This document shows positions 9,087 to 18,065 of a stretch of 64,000 bases of DNA, in pieces (within the stretch, counting starts at the first letter, position 1; each line of letters starts with the position of its first letter). The DNA lies in the NCBI RefSeq assembly GCF_000452705.1, contig NZ_CP007014.1, positions 3,969,501-4,033,500 on the forward strand. Reading direction: 5' to 3'. The position numbers and the translations under genes were made by a program. Below the pieces are notes generated by a model, which saw only the letters and a list, made by a program, of their open reading frames with translations, was not told the origin of the DNA and did not search any database. The stretch comes from Pseudomonas syringae CC1557. GTDB taxonomy: Bacteria; Pseudomonadota; Gammaproteobacteria; Pseudomonadales; Pseudomonadaceae.

Positions 9087-10303
9087 TATTTAGTCCGGGG
9101 CAGAAGAATGGCGAAGATGCCGAGCAGCGGCAGGTAAGAACACAGTTGGTAGACGAACAGAATGCCGTGACTGTCAGCCAGGTAGCCGAGCAAGGCTGCA
9201 CCGATGCCGCCGAAGCCGAACATCAGGCCAAAGAAGATCCCGGCGATCATGCCCACGTTGCCTGGCACCAGCTCCTGGGCGTACACAACGATGGCGGAAA
9301 ACGCCGAGGCCAGCACGAAGCCGATGATCACGCTGAGTACGCTGGTCCAGAACAGATCCGCATACGGCAGCGCCAGGGTGAACGGCGCAGCACCCAGAAT
9401 CGAAAACCAGATCACTGCCTTGCGACCGATGCGGTCACCAATGGGGCCTCCGAAAAAGGTCCCGGCTGCCACTGCGCCAAGAAACAGAAACAGGTGCAAC
9501 TGCGAGCTGGCAACTGAAAGGTCGAACTTCTCGATCAGGTAGAACGTGAAGTAGCTGGTCAGGCTGGTCATGTAGAAAAACTTGGAGAACACCAGGAAGG
9601 CCAGTACGGCCAGCGAGGCAATCACGCGGTTTCTCGACAGGCCGTGGGTAGCGGCCTGACCGGCCTTGAGCTTGAACAGATTAAGGTGCGCGCGATACCA
9701 GCGACTGATCGTATACAGCAAGCCGAGGGAGAACAGCGCAAACAGCCCGATCCAGGCCACATTGCCCTGCCCGAACGGGATGATGATCGCCGCCGCCAGC
9801 AGCGGACCAATGGCGGTGCCGGTGTTGCCACCCACCTGAAAGGTCGACTGCGCCAGACCGAAACGGCCACCGGATGCCAGCCGGGCAATACGCGAGGCTT
9901 CCGGGTGAAAGGTCGATGAACCGATGCCGATCAGCGCCGCCGCCAGCAGGATCAATGGAAAACTGCCCACCATCGACATCATCACTATACCGATCAGGGT
10001 GCATATCGAACCCAAAGGCAACACCAGCGGATTGGGGTGACGGTCGGTGTAGTAACCCACCCAGGGCTGTAACAGCGATGCGGTGATCTGAAACATCAGG
10101 GTGATCATACCGATCTGAGTGAAGCTCAGGTCATAGCTGGCCTTGAGCATCGGGTAGATCGACGGAAGGATGGCCTGGATCAGGTCGTTGATCAGGTGCG
10201 CGAGCGCAACGGCACCAATGATACGCATCACCAGAGGGCTGGCTTGCGGGGTGGTCGAGGCCGTCGCGGTAGCGGGCTGAGCGCTGGTCGCCATGAAATT
10301 CAT
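9086..10303 (-). CDS. MFS transporter, fosmidomycin-resistance (Fsr) type
   Basis: 405 residues from the ATG at 10301-10303; a second ATG at 10292-10294 (MATSAQ) is equally possible, and a longer frame back to 10402 has no support. Twelve hydrophobic segments follow, with Fsr-family features such as [15 protein letters not shown], a [14 protein letters not shown] loop and GDRIGRK. The family exports fosmidomycin and other compounds; the native substrate is unknown. It is the first gene of a two-gene operon with arsB. The upstream 324 bp contain an array of small hairpins. Confidence 0.87.
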   Translation of the reverse strand: MNFMATSAQPATATASTTPQASPLVMRIIGAVALAHLINDLIQAILPSIYPMLKASYDLSFTQIGMITLMFQITASLLQPWVGYYTDRHPNPLVLPLGSICTLIGIVMMSMVGSFPLILLAAALIGIGSSTFHPEASRIARLASGGRFGLAQSTFQVGGNTGTAIGPLLAAAIIIPFGQGNVAWIGLFALFSLGLLYTISRWYRAHLNLFKLKAGQAATHGLSRNRVIASLAVLAFLVFSKFFYMTSLTSYFTFYLIEKFDLSVASSQLHLFLFLGAVAAGTFFGGPIGDRIGRKAVIWFSILGAAPFTLALPYADLFWTSVLSVIIGFVLASAFSAIVVYAQELVPGNVGMIAGIFFGLMFGFGGIGAALLGYLADSHGILFVYQLCSYLPLLGIFAILLPRTK

Positions 10304-10627
10304 CCGTAAAAGGTTTGCGGGTCTCCCCGGACGGATGGTTACAAAATGTGTCTCACGTACCAGGGCGCGCCAATGTGCCATTTTTCGGGGCAACTGTGCC
10401 ACGTTTTGTTGCGTTTTTGCTTACGCGCAGATATCCAGGACAACGCGCTTGGGAGGCAGTACGGATGGGCCACACGCTTGAAGGCTCGAACACAAACCTG
10501 ACTGACAATCGTGCCAATACGTGTTGGCATGCCGTGCGTGACGCTTCGCGTCCGGCCTTGAGTACGCGGTGCGCAAGGCATCCCCACGCTGGAGCGTGAG
10601 GAACGAGAGGTATGCCGACGACTGCGC
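10304..10627. other. Intergenic region between two MFS genes
   Basis: This 324-bp gap lies between the start of the Fsr-type gene and the end of the MHS-type transporter gene, both on the minus strand. No convincing gene was found. It holds a cluster of three short inverted repeats (10512-10598, annotated separately) and must also hold the promoter of the Fsr-arsB operon, which I could not pinpoint. Confidence 0.7.
10512..10615. repeat. Cluster of short hairpins, copy 1 (P. syringae-type intergenic repeat)
   Basis: Three consecutive inverted repeats are visible: TGCCAA/TTGGCA (10512-10529), GACGC/GCGTC around TTC (10540-10552) and CACGC/GCGTG around TGGA (10585-10598), followed by GAGGAACGAGAGG. 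The modules resemble those at 19638-19756, in a more degenerate state. Such clusters are noncoding and lie between genes. Confidence 0.7.
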
Positions 10628-11965
10628 TCAAGCCATTGAACCCACCGCTGCCCCCTCTCCCGCAACCGGCACGTCATGCAACGAAATCTTCGAGGTTTCC
10701 GGTAGCGCCAGACCACCCGCCATTGCCAGCACGGCCACGGCAATCAGGTAAAACGCGGGTGACAGGTTGCTGCCGGTGACGCTGATCAGCCAGGTCGCCA
10801 TCAGCGGTGCGGTGCCGCCGAACAGTGTGTAGGCCATGTTGTAGGTGATCGCCGACGCCGTGTAGCGGGTGCGGGTCGGGAAAGTTTCCGACAGCAGAGC
10901 GGCCGTTACCACGCCGCACAATACGGCGCCCACGGCCAATAGCATCACGCCGATGATCGAGGCGATGAACGAGCCGGAACTGGCCATCAGAAAGGACGGC
11001 AACGCCACGATCATGAGCAGAATGCAGGCAGTGGCCATCGTCACGCGACGCCCTACCCGATCCGAATAAGCACCGGCCAGCGGACAGAGGGCGGCGGCGA
11101 ATGCCAGGGCGATCAATGACACCAGCAGCGCCGTCGCCCGGCTCAAACCGCCAGCCACTTGCAGGTAGGTGGCGAAATAAGTGGTGAACATATAGAACGA
11201 CAGTGCCGTGAGCGACACGAACGCCCCCAGACAACACATCGCGGCCGCGTGATGACGCAAGGTGTCTTTCAGCGGCGAATGAGCCACCGCGTGCTCTTGA
11301 GCAACCGCCTGGAACGCCGGGGTTTCATCAAGCTTCCAGCGCAGATACAGACCCACCAGCCCCAACGGCGCGGCAATCAGAAACGGCAAGCGCCAGCCCC
11401 AGCTGCCCATCGCCTCGGGGGACAGTGACGACTCCAGTGCATAGGCGACCACGGCAGCGGCGGCAAACGCGGAGAACGTCGAGACCGGAACGAAACTGCC
11501 GTACCAGGCCCGCTGCGTGCGTGGCGCATGCTCCATGAGATATGCACAGGCCCCCGCATACTCGCCACCCGCCGAGAAACCCTGAGCACAGCGAATGATC
11601 GTCAGCAGAATCGGCGCCATCACGCCAATCGCTGCGTACGTCGGCAGCAGACCGATCAGGGTCGTTGCCCCGGCCATCAGCAGGATAGTCATGGCGAGGG
11701 TTTTCTTACGGCCGATCCGGTCACCCAGCATGCCGAAGAAAATCCCGCCCAGCGGCCGAAAGGCAAAGGCCACGGCAAACACCGCGAAAGTTTTCAATAA
11801 CGCGGCACTGCTGTCGCCACTGGGAAAGAATTGCAGGGCGATGGTGGTGGCCAGAAAGCCATAGACGGCGAAATCGAACCATTCGACAAAATTGCCAATG
11901 GCAGCGGCGACGATGACTTTCTTCAGCGTGGCAGGATCGACGTGTTCTGCGGCGGTGGTTGTCAT
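10628..11965 (-). CDS. MFS transporter, metabolite:H+ symporter (MHS) family
   Basis: 445 residues from the ATG at 11963-11965, preceded by a good GAGGTC ribosome site; a frame starting at 12028 lacks support. The N-terminal signature NFVEWFDFAVYGFLA and the loop GDRIGRKK are typical of the MHS branch (ProP, citrate, alpha-ketoglutarate and shikimate carriers), with twelve membrane helices. Substrate cannot be told from sequence; proline/betaine or an organic acid are the usual possibilities. A strong hairpin lies 54 bp upstream, between this gene and the PLP enzyme gene. Confidence 0.87.
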   Translation of the reverse strand: MTTTAAEHVDPATLKKVIVAAAIGNFVEWFDFAVYGFLATTIALQFFPSGDSSAALLKTFAVFAVAFAFRPLGGIFFGMLGDRIGRKKTLAMTILLMAGATTLIGLLPTYAAIGVMAPILLTIIRCAQGFSAGGEYAGACAYLMEHAPRTQRAWYGSFVPVSTFSAFAAAAVVAYALESSLSPEAMGSWGWRLPFLIAAPLGLVGLYLRWKLDETPAFQAVAQEHAVAHSPLKDTLRHHAAAMCCLGAFVSLTALSFYMFTTYFATYLQVAGGLSRATALLVSLIALAFAAALCPLAGAYSDRVGRRVTMATACILLMIVALPSFLMASSGSFIASIIGVMLLAVGAVLCGVVTAALLSETFPTRTRYTASAITYNMAYTLFGGTAPLMATWLISVTGSNLSPAFYLIAVAVLAMAGGLALPETSKISLHDVPVAGEGAAVGSMA

Positions 11966-12018
11966 GCTGACCTCGGCATCTTGATCTGGAATGGATCGAT
12001 TATCGAGACCGCGACCCG

Positions 12019-12040
12019 GACACTTCACTCCAGAAGTGTC
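12019..12040. other. Inverted repeat upstream of the MHS transporter
   Basis: Perfect 8-bp arms GACACTTC and GAAGTGTC around a six-base loop, in the 147-bp gap between the PLP enzyme gene and the MHS transporter gene. No T-run follows on either strand, so it does not look like an intrinsic terminator. It could be an operator or an mRNA hairpin. Confidence 0.45.
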
Positions 12041-12112
12041 GCCTGCGTACTCAGGGCCGACGTCTCGTCACCTGTCCGCGCAGAATTCATGCCAGAAGCT
12101 CTACCGCGATGC

Positions 12113-13057
12113 TTACAGCCCCATCGCCCGTCGACCTTGCAGGCCGCCGGTGTGGATGAAGATCAGCCGGGTACCGGGTTCGAATCGACCGGCCTGCATT
12201 TCGTCACGCAGGGTCAGCAGCGCCTTGCCGGTGTACAGAGGTTCAAGCGGTATGCCGCTCTGCATTTCGCTGTTGGCAATGAAGTCGAGCAAGGCCGCAT
12301 CGGTTTTGGCAAAGCCGCCCCGGCTGGCGTCAAACAGAACGCAGGCAGGTGGCAGCTCAGCCACGGAGGTCACCTGCGCTACTGCTGCCTCGTTCAGCAC
12401 CGCAAGGATGTTCTGCGCCACGCCATGATCGTCCGGCACTGCCATGGCGCCATATACCGGATGCGCCCCCGCCTCGGCCAACAGCAGACCGGCAATGGTA
12501 GTGCCGGTCCCGGCAGCCACCCACCAGCCGTGGTAATCGTCCCAGCCAAGTGGCTCAAGCTGACTATCGACCATGGCCCGCAACCTGGCGCAGCCCAGAG
12601 CACCGGCAAGCCCGCCGCCGCCTTCGGGTATCGGATAAAGCTCGGGATAGAGCGCCTGCCAGGGCTGCCAGAAATCCGCAGCATGCCGCGCTCGATACCC
12701 CCCATACCCCAGCCAGTGCAGTTGCATGCCAAAGGCTTGCAGATCAAGCACCGTGGGCGTTTGCTGAGCATGACCACGCAGCAGACCAACGGTCGGGAAG
12801 CCAAAGCGCTTGCCCGCTGCTGCCAGGGCATGCAGATGATTGGAATGTGCGCCGCCCAGGCTGATCAGCCCCTTGGCACCCGCATCGACCGCGTCGGTCA
12901 GGTGCTCGCTGAGCTTGAACCATTTGTTGCCGCTGATCAGCGGGTCGATCTGGTCCAGACGCAGGACAGCCACCTCAACCCCGGCTTCTTGCAGCCAGGG
13001 CAGGTTCATGCGTTGCAACGGAGCAGCGGGCTGCCAGCCAAGGGCGTCGGAAATCAT
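12113..13057 (-). CDS. PLP-dependent D-cysteine desulfhydrase / ACC deaminase family enzyme
   Basis: 314 residues, a fold-type II PLP enzyme. The PLP lysine is K45 in SGNKWFK, with the family motif SLGGAHSNH at 66-74 and the phosphate-binding glycine segment GTGTTIAG in the middle. Members deaminate 1-aminocyclopropane-1-carboxylate or D-cysteine; the two cannot be separated reliably here, and D-cysteine desulfhydrase-like is the safer label. It starts 25 bp after the end of fadH on the same strand, so it probably shares the fadH transcript. Confidence 0.85.
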   Translation of the reverse strand: MISDALGWQPAAPLQRMNLPWLQEAGVEVAVLRLDQIDPLISGNKWFKLSEHLTDAVDAGAKGLISLGGAHSNHLHALAAAGKRFGFPTVGLLRGHAQQTPTVLDLQAFGMQLHWLGYGGYRARHAADFWQPWQALYPELYPIPEGGGGLAGALGCARLRAMVDSQLEPLGWDDYHGWWVAAGTGTTIAGLLLAEAGAHPVYGAMAVPDDHGVAQNILAVLNEAAVAQVTSVAELPPACVLFDASRGGFAKTDAALLDFIANSEMQSGIPLEPLYTGKALLTLRDEMQAGRFEPGTRLIFIHTGGLQGRRAMGL

Positions 13058-13082
13058 CCACGCAGTTTACCGGCAAGCAGAC

Positions 13083-15134
<2,052 letters not shown>

Positions 15135-15327
15135 TCAGGTCATTCGCGGGGAAACAGGGGCCTCTGCGAGCCCTCTGTTTAATAAGGCCACAGTAAAGAG
15201 CCGTTCAGCCACACTCAATGACCGAAAGTGACAAGTTATTGATCCAAACGCGCAGCGGCACTTGGCAAGCGGCCGAGGTCGTCCTACCCTAGCCGATCAT
15301 TTACCGATGGCAGCCACCCAGCCCTTT

Positions 15328-16461
15328 ATGCGCAAACTCTTCGCCATCTGCCTTGCCCTCATCGGCGTGGCCAGCCTTGTCAGTTATGCCGTCTGGACTG
15401 AACAACGTCCGGCAGGTCACTACCTGTCCGATCTGCGCATCCGCCTCGCCGTCAATGAAGGCGTACCCAGCGAACGTGGCAATCTGCTAGGCATCGAACC
15501 GCAACTGTTTCCCACGGACTATCAGAATACCGAGCGGCTGCACCGCAAGCTGGCGGCCTATCTGCAACAGGCCCGCGATTTCGGGCTGCTGAATTCCAGA
15601 ACAGTGGTGGTCTTGCCGGAGCATATCGGCACCTGGCTGTTTGCCAGCGGCGAGAAAGACCAGCTTTATCAGGCACCCACCGTCGACGAGGCGATGGACT
15701 GGCTTTCCTGGAGCAACCCGATGCAATTCATCACCGCCATGCTGAGCGCTGAAGGCAGAAACCGGGAGGACGACGCGCACCTGCGCCTAAAGGCCCACGC
15801 CATGGCGCGAGACTATCAGGCGCTGTTTGGCGGGCTGGCCAGGGAATTCAAGGTCACGCTGGTGGCAGGTTCCATTGTGCTGCCAGACCCCAGCGTTGAA
15901 AGCGGGCAATTGAAGGTCGGTAATGGCGCGCTGTACAACTGCAGCGTGACCTTCGGCAGCGACGGCAAACCGCTTGGTCAACCGCAGCGTCAGCTGTATC
16001 CAGATCGCCATCAGAAACGTTATGTACGCGCCGAGCCTGATGCGCCGTTGCAGGTCATCGATACACCGGCCGGCCGTCTTGGCGTGCTGATCGGCAGCGA
16101 CAGTTGGTACGCGGACAATTACACCCGGCTGAACAACAGCGGGGCCGAGCTGATTGCAGTGCCTGCCCTGGTTATCGGCAAGACTGCCTGGTACGAGCCG
16201 TGGCACGCACCCCGTCACACGGCCATCGAGATGGCAAACGAGAACCCCAGCGAAGGCGATGCCTGGCATCGGCTGACGCTGACCGGACGTTTGCCGCAGA
16301 ACACGGCGCAGGCGGGCATCAGTGTGTTCATGCGCGGGCAGTTCTGGAATCAGGGAGTCTACGGGCAGAGCTTTGCCAGCCATGGCGGACAGACCATAGC
16401 CGAACAGCCGCCGGAAAATAGCGCGACGGATGGCGCTCGTCTGATCAACCTCTGGCTTTGA
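15328..16461 (+). CDS. Membrane-anchored nitrilase-fold protein lacking the catalytic cysteine
   Basis: 377 residues from the ATG at 15328 (MRKLFAICLALIG); an ATG seven codons earlier at 15307 is possible. A hydrophobic N-terminal segment (about residues 5-21) suggests a signal anchor with an exported domain. The body resembles the carbon-nitrogen hydrolase fold: LPEHIG carries the usual glutamate (E98), but the segment expected to read ICYD reads LIGSD, so no cysteine occupies the nucleophile position, and the usual lysine motif is also unclear (QRQLYP). It is probably not a functional amidohydrolase. Its stop overlaps the AraC-type gene region, so the two genes are coupled. Confidence 0.65.
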   Translation: MRKLFAICLALIGVASLVSYAVWTEQRPAGHYLSDLRIRLAVNEGVPSERGNLLGIEPQLFPTDYQNTERLHRKLAAYLQQARDFGLLNSRTVVVLPEHIGTWLFASGEKDQLYQAPTVDEAMDWLSWSNPMQFITAMLSAEGRNREDDAHLRLKAHAMARDYQALFGGLAREFKVTLVAGSIVLPDPSVESGQLKVGNGALYNCSVTFGSDGKPLGQPQRQLYPDRHQKRYVRAEPDAPLQVIDTPAGRLGVLIGSDSWYADNYTRLNNSGAELIAVPALVIGKTAWYEPWHAPRHTAIEMANENPSEGDAWHRLTLTGRLPQNTAQAGISVFMRGQFWNQGVYGQSFASHGGQTIAEQPPENSATDGARLINLWL

Positions 16462-16463
16462 CG

Positions 16464-17498
16464 ATGCAGACCCTGCGCCTTGGTGATATGTCGGTGGGGT
16501 TTATCCAGAGCCTGGCCGATGCGGTCAGCAGCTTTGATCAAGACCCAAACCCGCTCCTGGAGCAATACGGACTTGATCCTGCCCGTCTGAGCGAGGCCGG
16601 AGCGCGGCTGTCGATCCCGCGTTACATGCGCCTGGGCCATGCTGCCATCCAGCTGACCGGCCAGCCCGGACTGGGGTTGCGCATGGGTCAGCTCAGCCGT
16701 TTCGCGCAGGCGGGCCTGGCAGGCGTCACGGCCGCGCAGGCACCTACGGTGCGTGAGGCGGCACGTACCCTGATCCGTTTTGAAGCGTTGTATGGTTCCA
16801 ACTATCGCGGTCAGTCGAGCTTTCACGAGGATGCAGAAGGCGCGTGCATGCGCTTTTATTCCATCAGCCCCTACAACGCTTATAACCGGTTCGTGGTGGA
16901 CTCGATTCTGAGCGGCTGGCTCGCTCAACTGTCAGCGCTGGCCTGCTCCGAAGTGCGCGCGCAACGCATGGAAATCGAGTTCCAGGCGCCAGTCTACGAG
17001 GCGCTATACGCCAGCCTGAGCGACAACCCGATCCTGTTCGGCGCGACCACCAATCAACTACGCCTGGATCAGGCAAGCCTTGCATTACGCAACCCGAATC
17101 ACTGCCCGAGTACCTGGCGGCATCTGCTGCAATTGTGCGAAAGAGAACTCGAACAGCTGACCCGCACACGCAGCCTGCGTGAGCGCATCATTCAATTGCT
17201 TGGGCCATTGTTGAACGGCGGCAGGGAACCGGATCTGGAGGAAGTGGCGGCGAGGCTAAAGCTGCCGACCTGGACGCTGCGCCGCAAGCTGGCCGAGGAA
17301 GGAACGCAGTTTCGGGCAGTGCTCAATGACACGCGGCGTGATCTGGCAATGACCTATATCCGCGACACCGAACTGGCGTTCGGAGAGATCGCCTATCTGC
17401 TGGGGTTCGCCTCGGCCGAGGCCTTTCAACGCGCCTTTAAACGCTGGAACGGACAGACTCCGGGAGAATTCCGCCGCAGCCAGCGCCAAAGCGCCTGA
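16464..17498 (+). CDS. AraC-family transcriptional regulator (arabinose-binding-like domain)
   Basis: 344 residues from the ATG at 16464, two bases after the stop of the preceding gene; a TTG at 16458 would overlap it. The N-terminal 200 residues match the arabinose-binding-like sensor domain of OruR/ArgR-type AraC regulators, and the C-terminal 90 or so hold two helix-turn-helix units, with LPTWTLRRKLAEEG in the first and GFASAEAFQRAFKRW in the second. Such proteins usually activate neighbouring operons. The divergent fadH gene or the co-transcribed nitrilase-fold gene are plausible targets, but this is inferred from position only. Confidence 0.88.
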   Translation: MQTLRLGDMSVGFIQSLADAVSSFDQDPNPLLEQYGLDPARLSEAGARLSIPRYMRLGHAAIQLTGQPGLGLRMGQLSRFAQAGLAGVTAAQAPTVREAARTLIRFEALYGSNYRGQSSFHEDAEGACMRFYSISPYNAYNRFVVDSILSGWLAQLSALACSEVRAQRMEIEFQAPVYEALYASLSDNPILFGATTNQLRLDQASLALRNPNHCPSTWRHLLQLCERELEQLTRTRSLRERIIQLLGPLLNGGREPDLEEVAARLKLPTWTLRRKLAEEGTQFRAVLNDTRRDLAMTYIRDTELAFGEIAYLLGFASAEAFQRAFKRWNGQTPGEFRRSQRQSA

Positions 17499-17504
17499 CG
17501 CCGT

Positions 17505-17591
17505 TCACAGTTCGGTAGCGTCGTCGGCAGGCTCTACCGGGTCCAGCTCCGATGCACGGTATTCAAGTAGTTCTTCCTGGTATTCGTCCAT
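17505..17591 (-). CDS. Small acidic protein, 28 residues
   Basis: A complete small ORF from the ATG at 17589-17591 to TGA at 17505-17507, beginning MDEYQEELLEYRA and ending DDATEL. It is strongly acidic (roughly ten Asp/Glu) with one basic residue. An AGAGGG ribosome site sits about nine bases upstream. It points toward the AraC-type gene, ending seven bases from it. I do not recognise a family; coding status is supported by the start context and biased composition, and should be regarded as probable only. Confidence 0.5.
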   Translation of the reverse strand: MDEYQEELLEYRASELDPVEPADDATEL

Positions 17592-17687
17592 TTTCTTGCC
17601 CTCTGGCTGATTCAATGCGCTTGATAATCAAAACTGGAATAACTGACCGCAAGATCAACATTAAAGTGCCAATGTGAAACAAAAATG

Positions 17688-17716
17688 TTGATCCCCATCA
17701 AACAGACGAAAATATC
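17688..17716 (+). promoter_or_regulatory. Candidate sigma-70 promoter for the ilvA leader (distal)
   Basis: TTGATC (17688-17693), a 17-base spacer and AATATC (17711-17716). Transcription would begin near 17723 and give about 78 bases before the leader peptide start. It competes with the proximal candidate at 17764-17793. Confidence 0.35.
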
Positions 17717-17763
17717 TTCTGCGGATTCAGGGCGGTTATGCAGATAGATATAGACCGCCGCGC

Positions 17764-17793
17764 TTGACTTGACTGCCTGCACCGCCCTAACCT
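17764..17793 (+). promoter_or_regulatory. Candidate sigma-70 promoter for the ilvA leader (proximal)
   Basis: TTGACT (17764-17769), an 18-base spacer and TAACCT (17788-17793). The expected start site (17800-17801) would coincide with the A of the leader peptide ATG, giving a leaderless transcript. This would explain why no ribosome-binding site precedes that ATG. Confidence 0.4.
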
Positions 17794-17800
17794 CCTGCTC

Positions 17801-17866
17801 ATGAACCTCATCCAGCAACATCTCGGCCAAATTATTATTACCGTCATTCCAGTCATGGCGGGTTAG
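17801..17866 (+). CDS. ilvA leader peptide, 21 residues, Ile-rich
   Basis: An ORF of 21 codons and TAG starting MNLIQQHLGQ and carrying the run IIITVIPV at residues 11-18 (17831-17854), with five isoleucines in total, three consecutive, plus Val and Thr. Such a run directly upstream of an attenuator and of threonine deaminase, the first enzyme of isoleucine synthesis, is the hallmark of a branched-chain leader peptide: ribosomes stall at the Ile codons when charged tRNA-Ile is scarce. The last codons and the stop (17857-17864) also form one arm of the antiterminator. No Shine-Dalgarno sequence precedes the ATG, so initiation may be leaderless or unusual. Confidence 0.75.
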   Translation: MNLIQQHLGQIIITVIPVMAG

Positions 17867-17905
17867 CCGACGTTTGCAAAAGAACCCGCCCTGGAGGCGG
17901 GTTTT
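17857..17905 (+). terminator. ilvA transcription attenuator (terminator/antiterminator switch)
   Basis: The octamer GGCGGGTT occurs at 17857-17864 and again at 17896-17903. Both copies are perfectly complementary to AACCCGCC at 17883-17890. Pairing of 17883-17890 with the downstream copy gives an 8-bp stem, five-base loop and a T-run: an intrinsic terminator. Pairing with the upstream copy gives an antiterminator. The upstream copy overlaps the end of the leader ORF, so a ribosome that reaches the stop blocks it and allows termination, whereas one stalled at the Ile codons (17831-17839) leaves it free. Confidence 0.85.
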
Positions 17906-17945
17906 TTCTGTCTCCCGGGCAACATTACTTAGCCAGGAGTCAGAC

Positions 17946-18065
17946 ATGATCACCATCTTTCGTGCTATCGCCCTTCCCGCCTCCTTGAACCTGATGATCG
18001 GCCTGACGTCTGCTGCGGCGCGGCGCCTGCCTGAAGGGGCTACGCCTAAAGGATCAATGCGATGA
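17946..18065 (+). CDS. Upstream ORF overlapping the ilvA start
   Basis: 39 codons starting MITIFRAIALPASLNLMIG, preceded by an AGGAG site seven bases upstream and ending in TGA that overlaps the ilvA ATG (ATGA). It lies between the attenuator and ilvA. The first 19 residues are hydrophobic with four isoleucines; the rest is basic. It may be a second leader peptide or simply a translational-coupling device. No family is recognised; the good ribosome site and exact overlap are the evidence. Confidence 0.45.
   Translation: MITIFRAIALPASLNLMIGLTSAAARRLPEGATPKGSMR

Noticed and set aside
7800..9137. 445-residue plus-strand open frame
   Set aside because: Antisense to arsB; Gln/His/Arg-rich shadow.
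17738..17767. Nine-codon ORF ATG-to-TGA before the leader peptide
   Set aside because: Too short, with no regulatory codons and only weak upstream pairing; would exist only if the distal promoter is used.
17612..17821. 69-codon minus-strand ORF beginning MLLDEVHEQEV
   Set aside because: Antisense to the ilvA leader peptide, lacking a ribosome site; the leader/attenuator explains the region better, although the composition is not obviously random.
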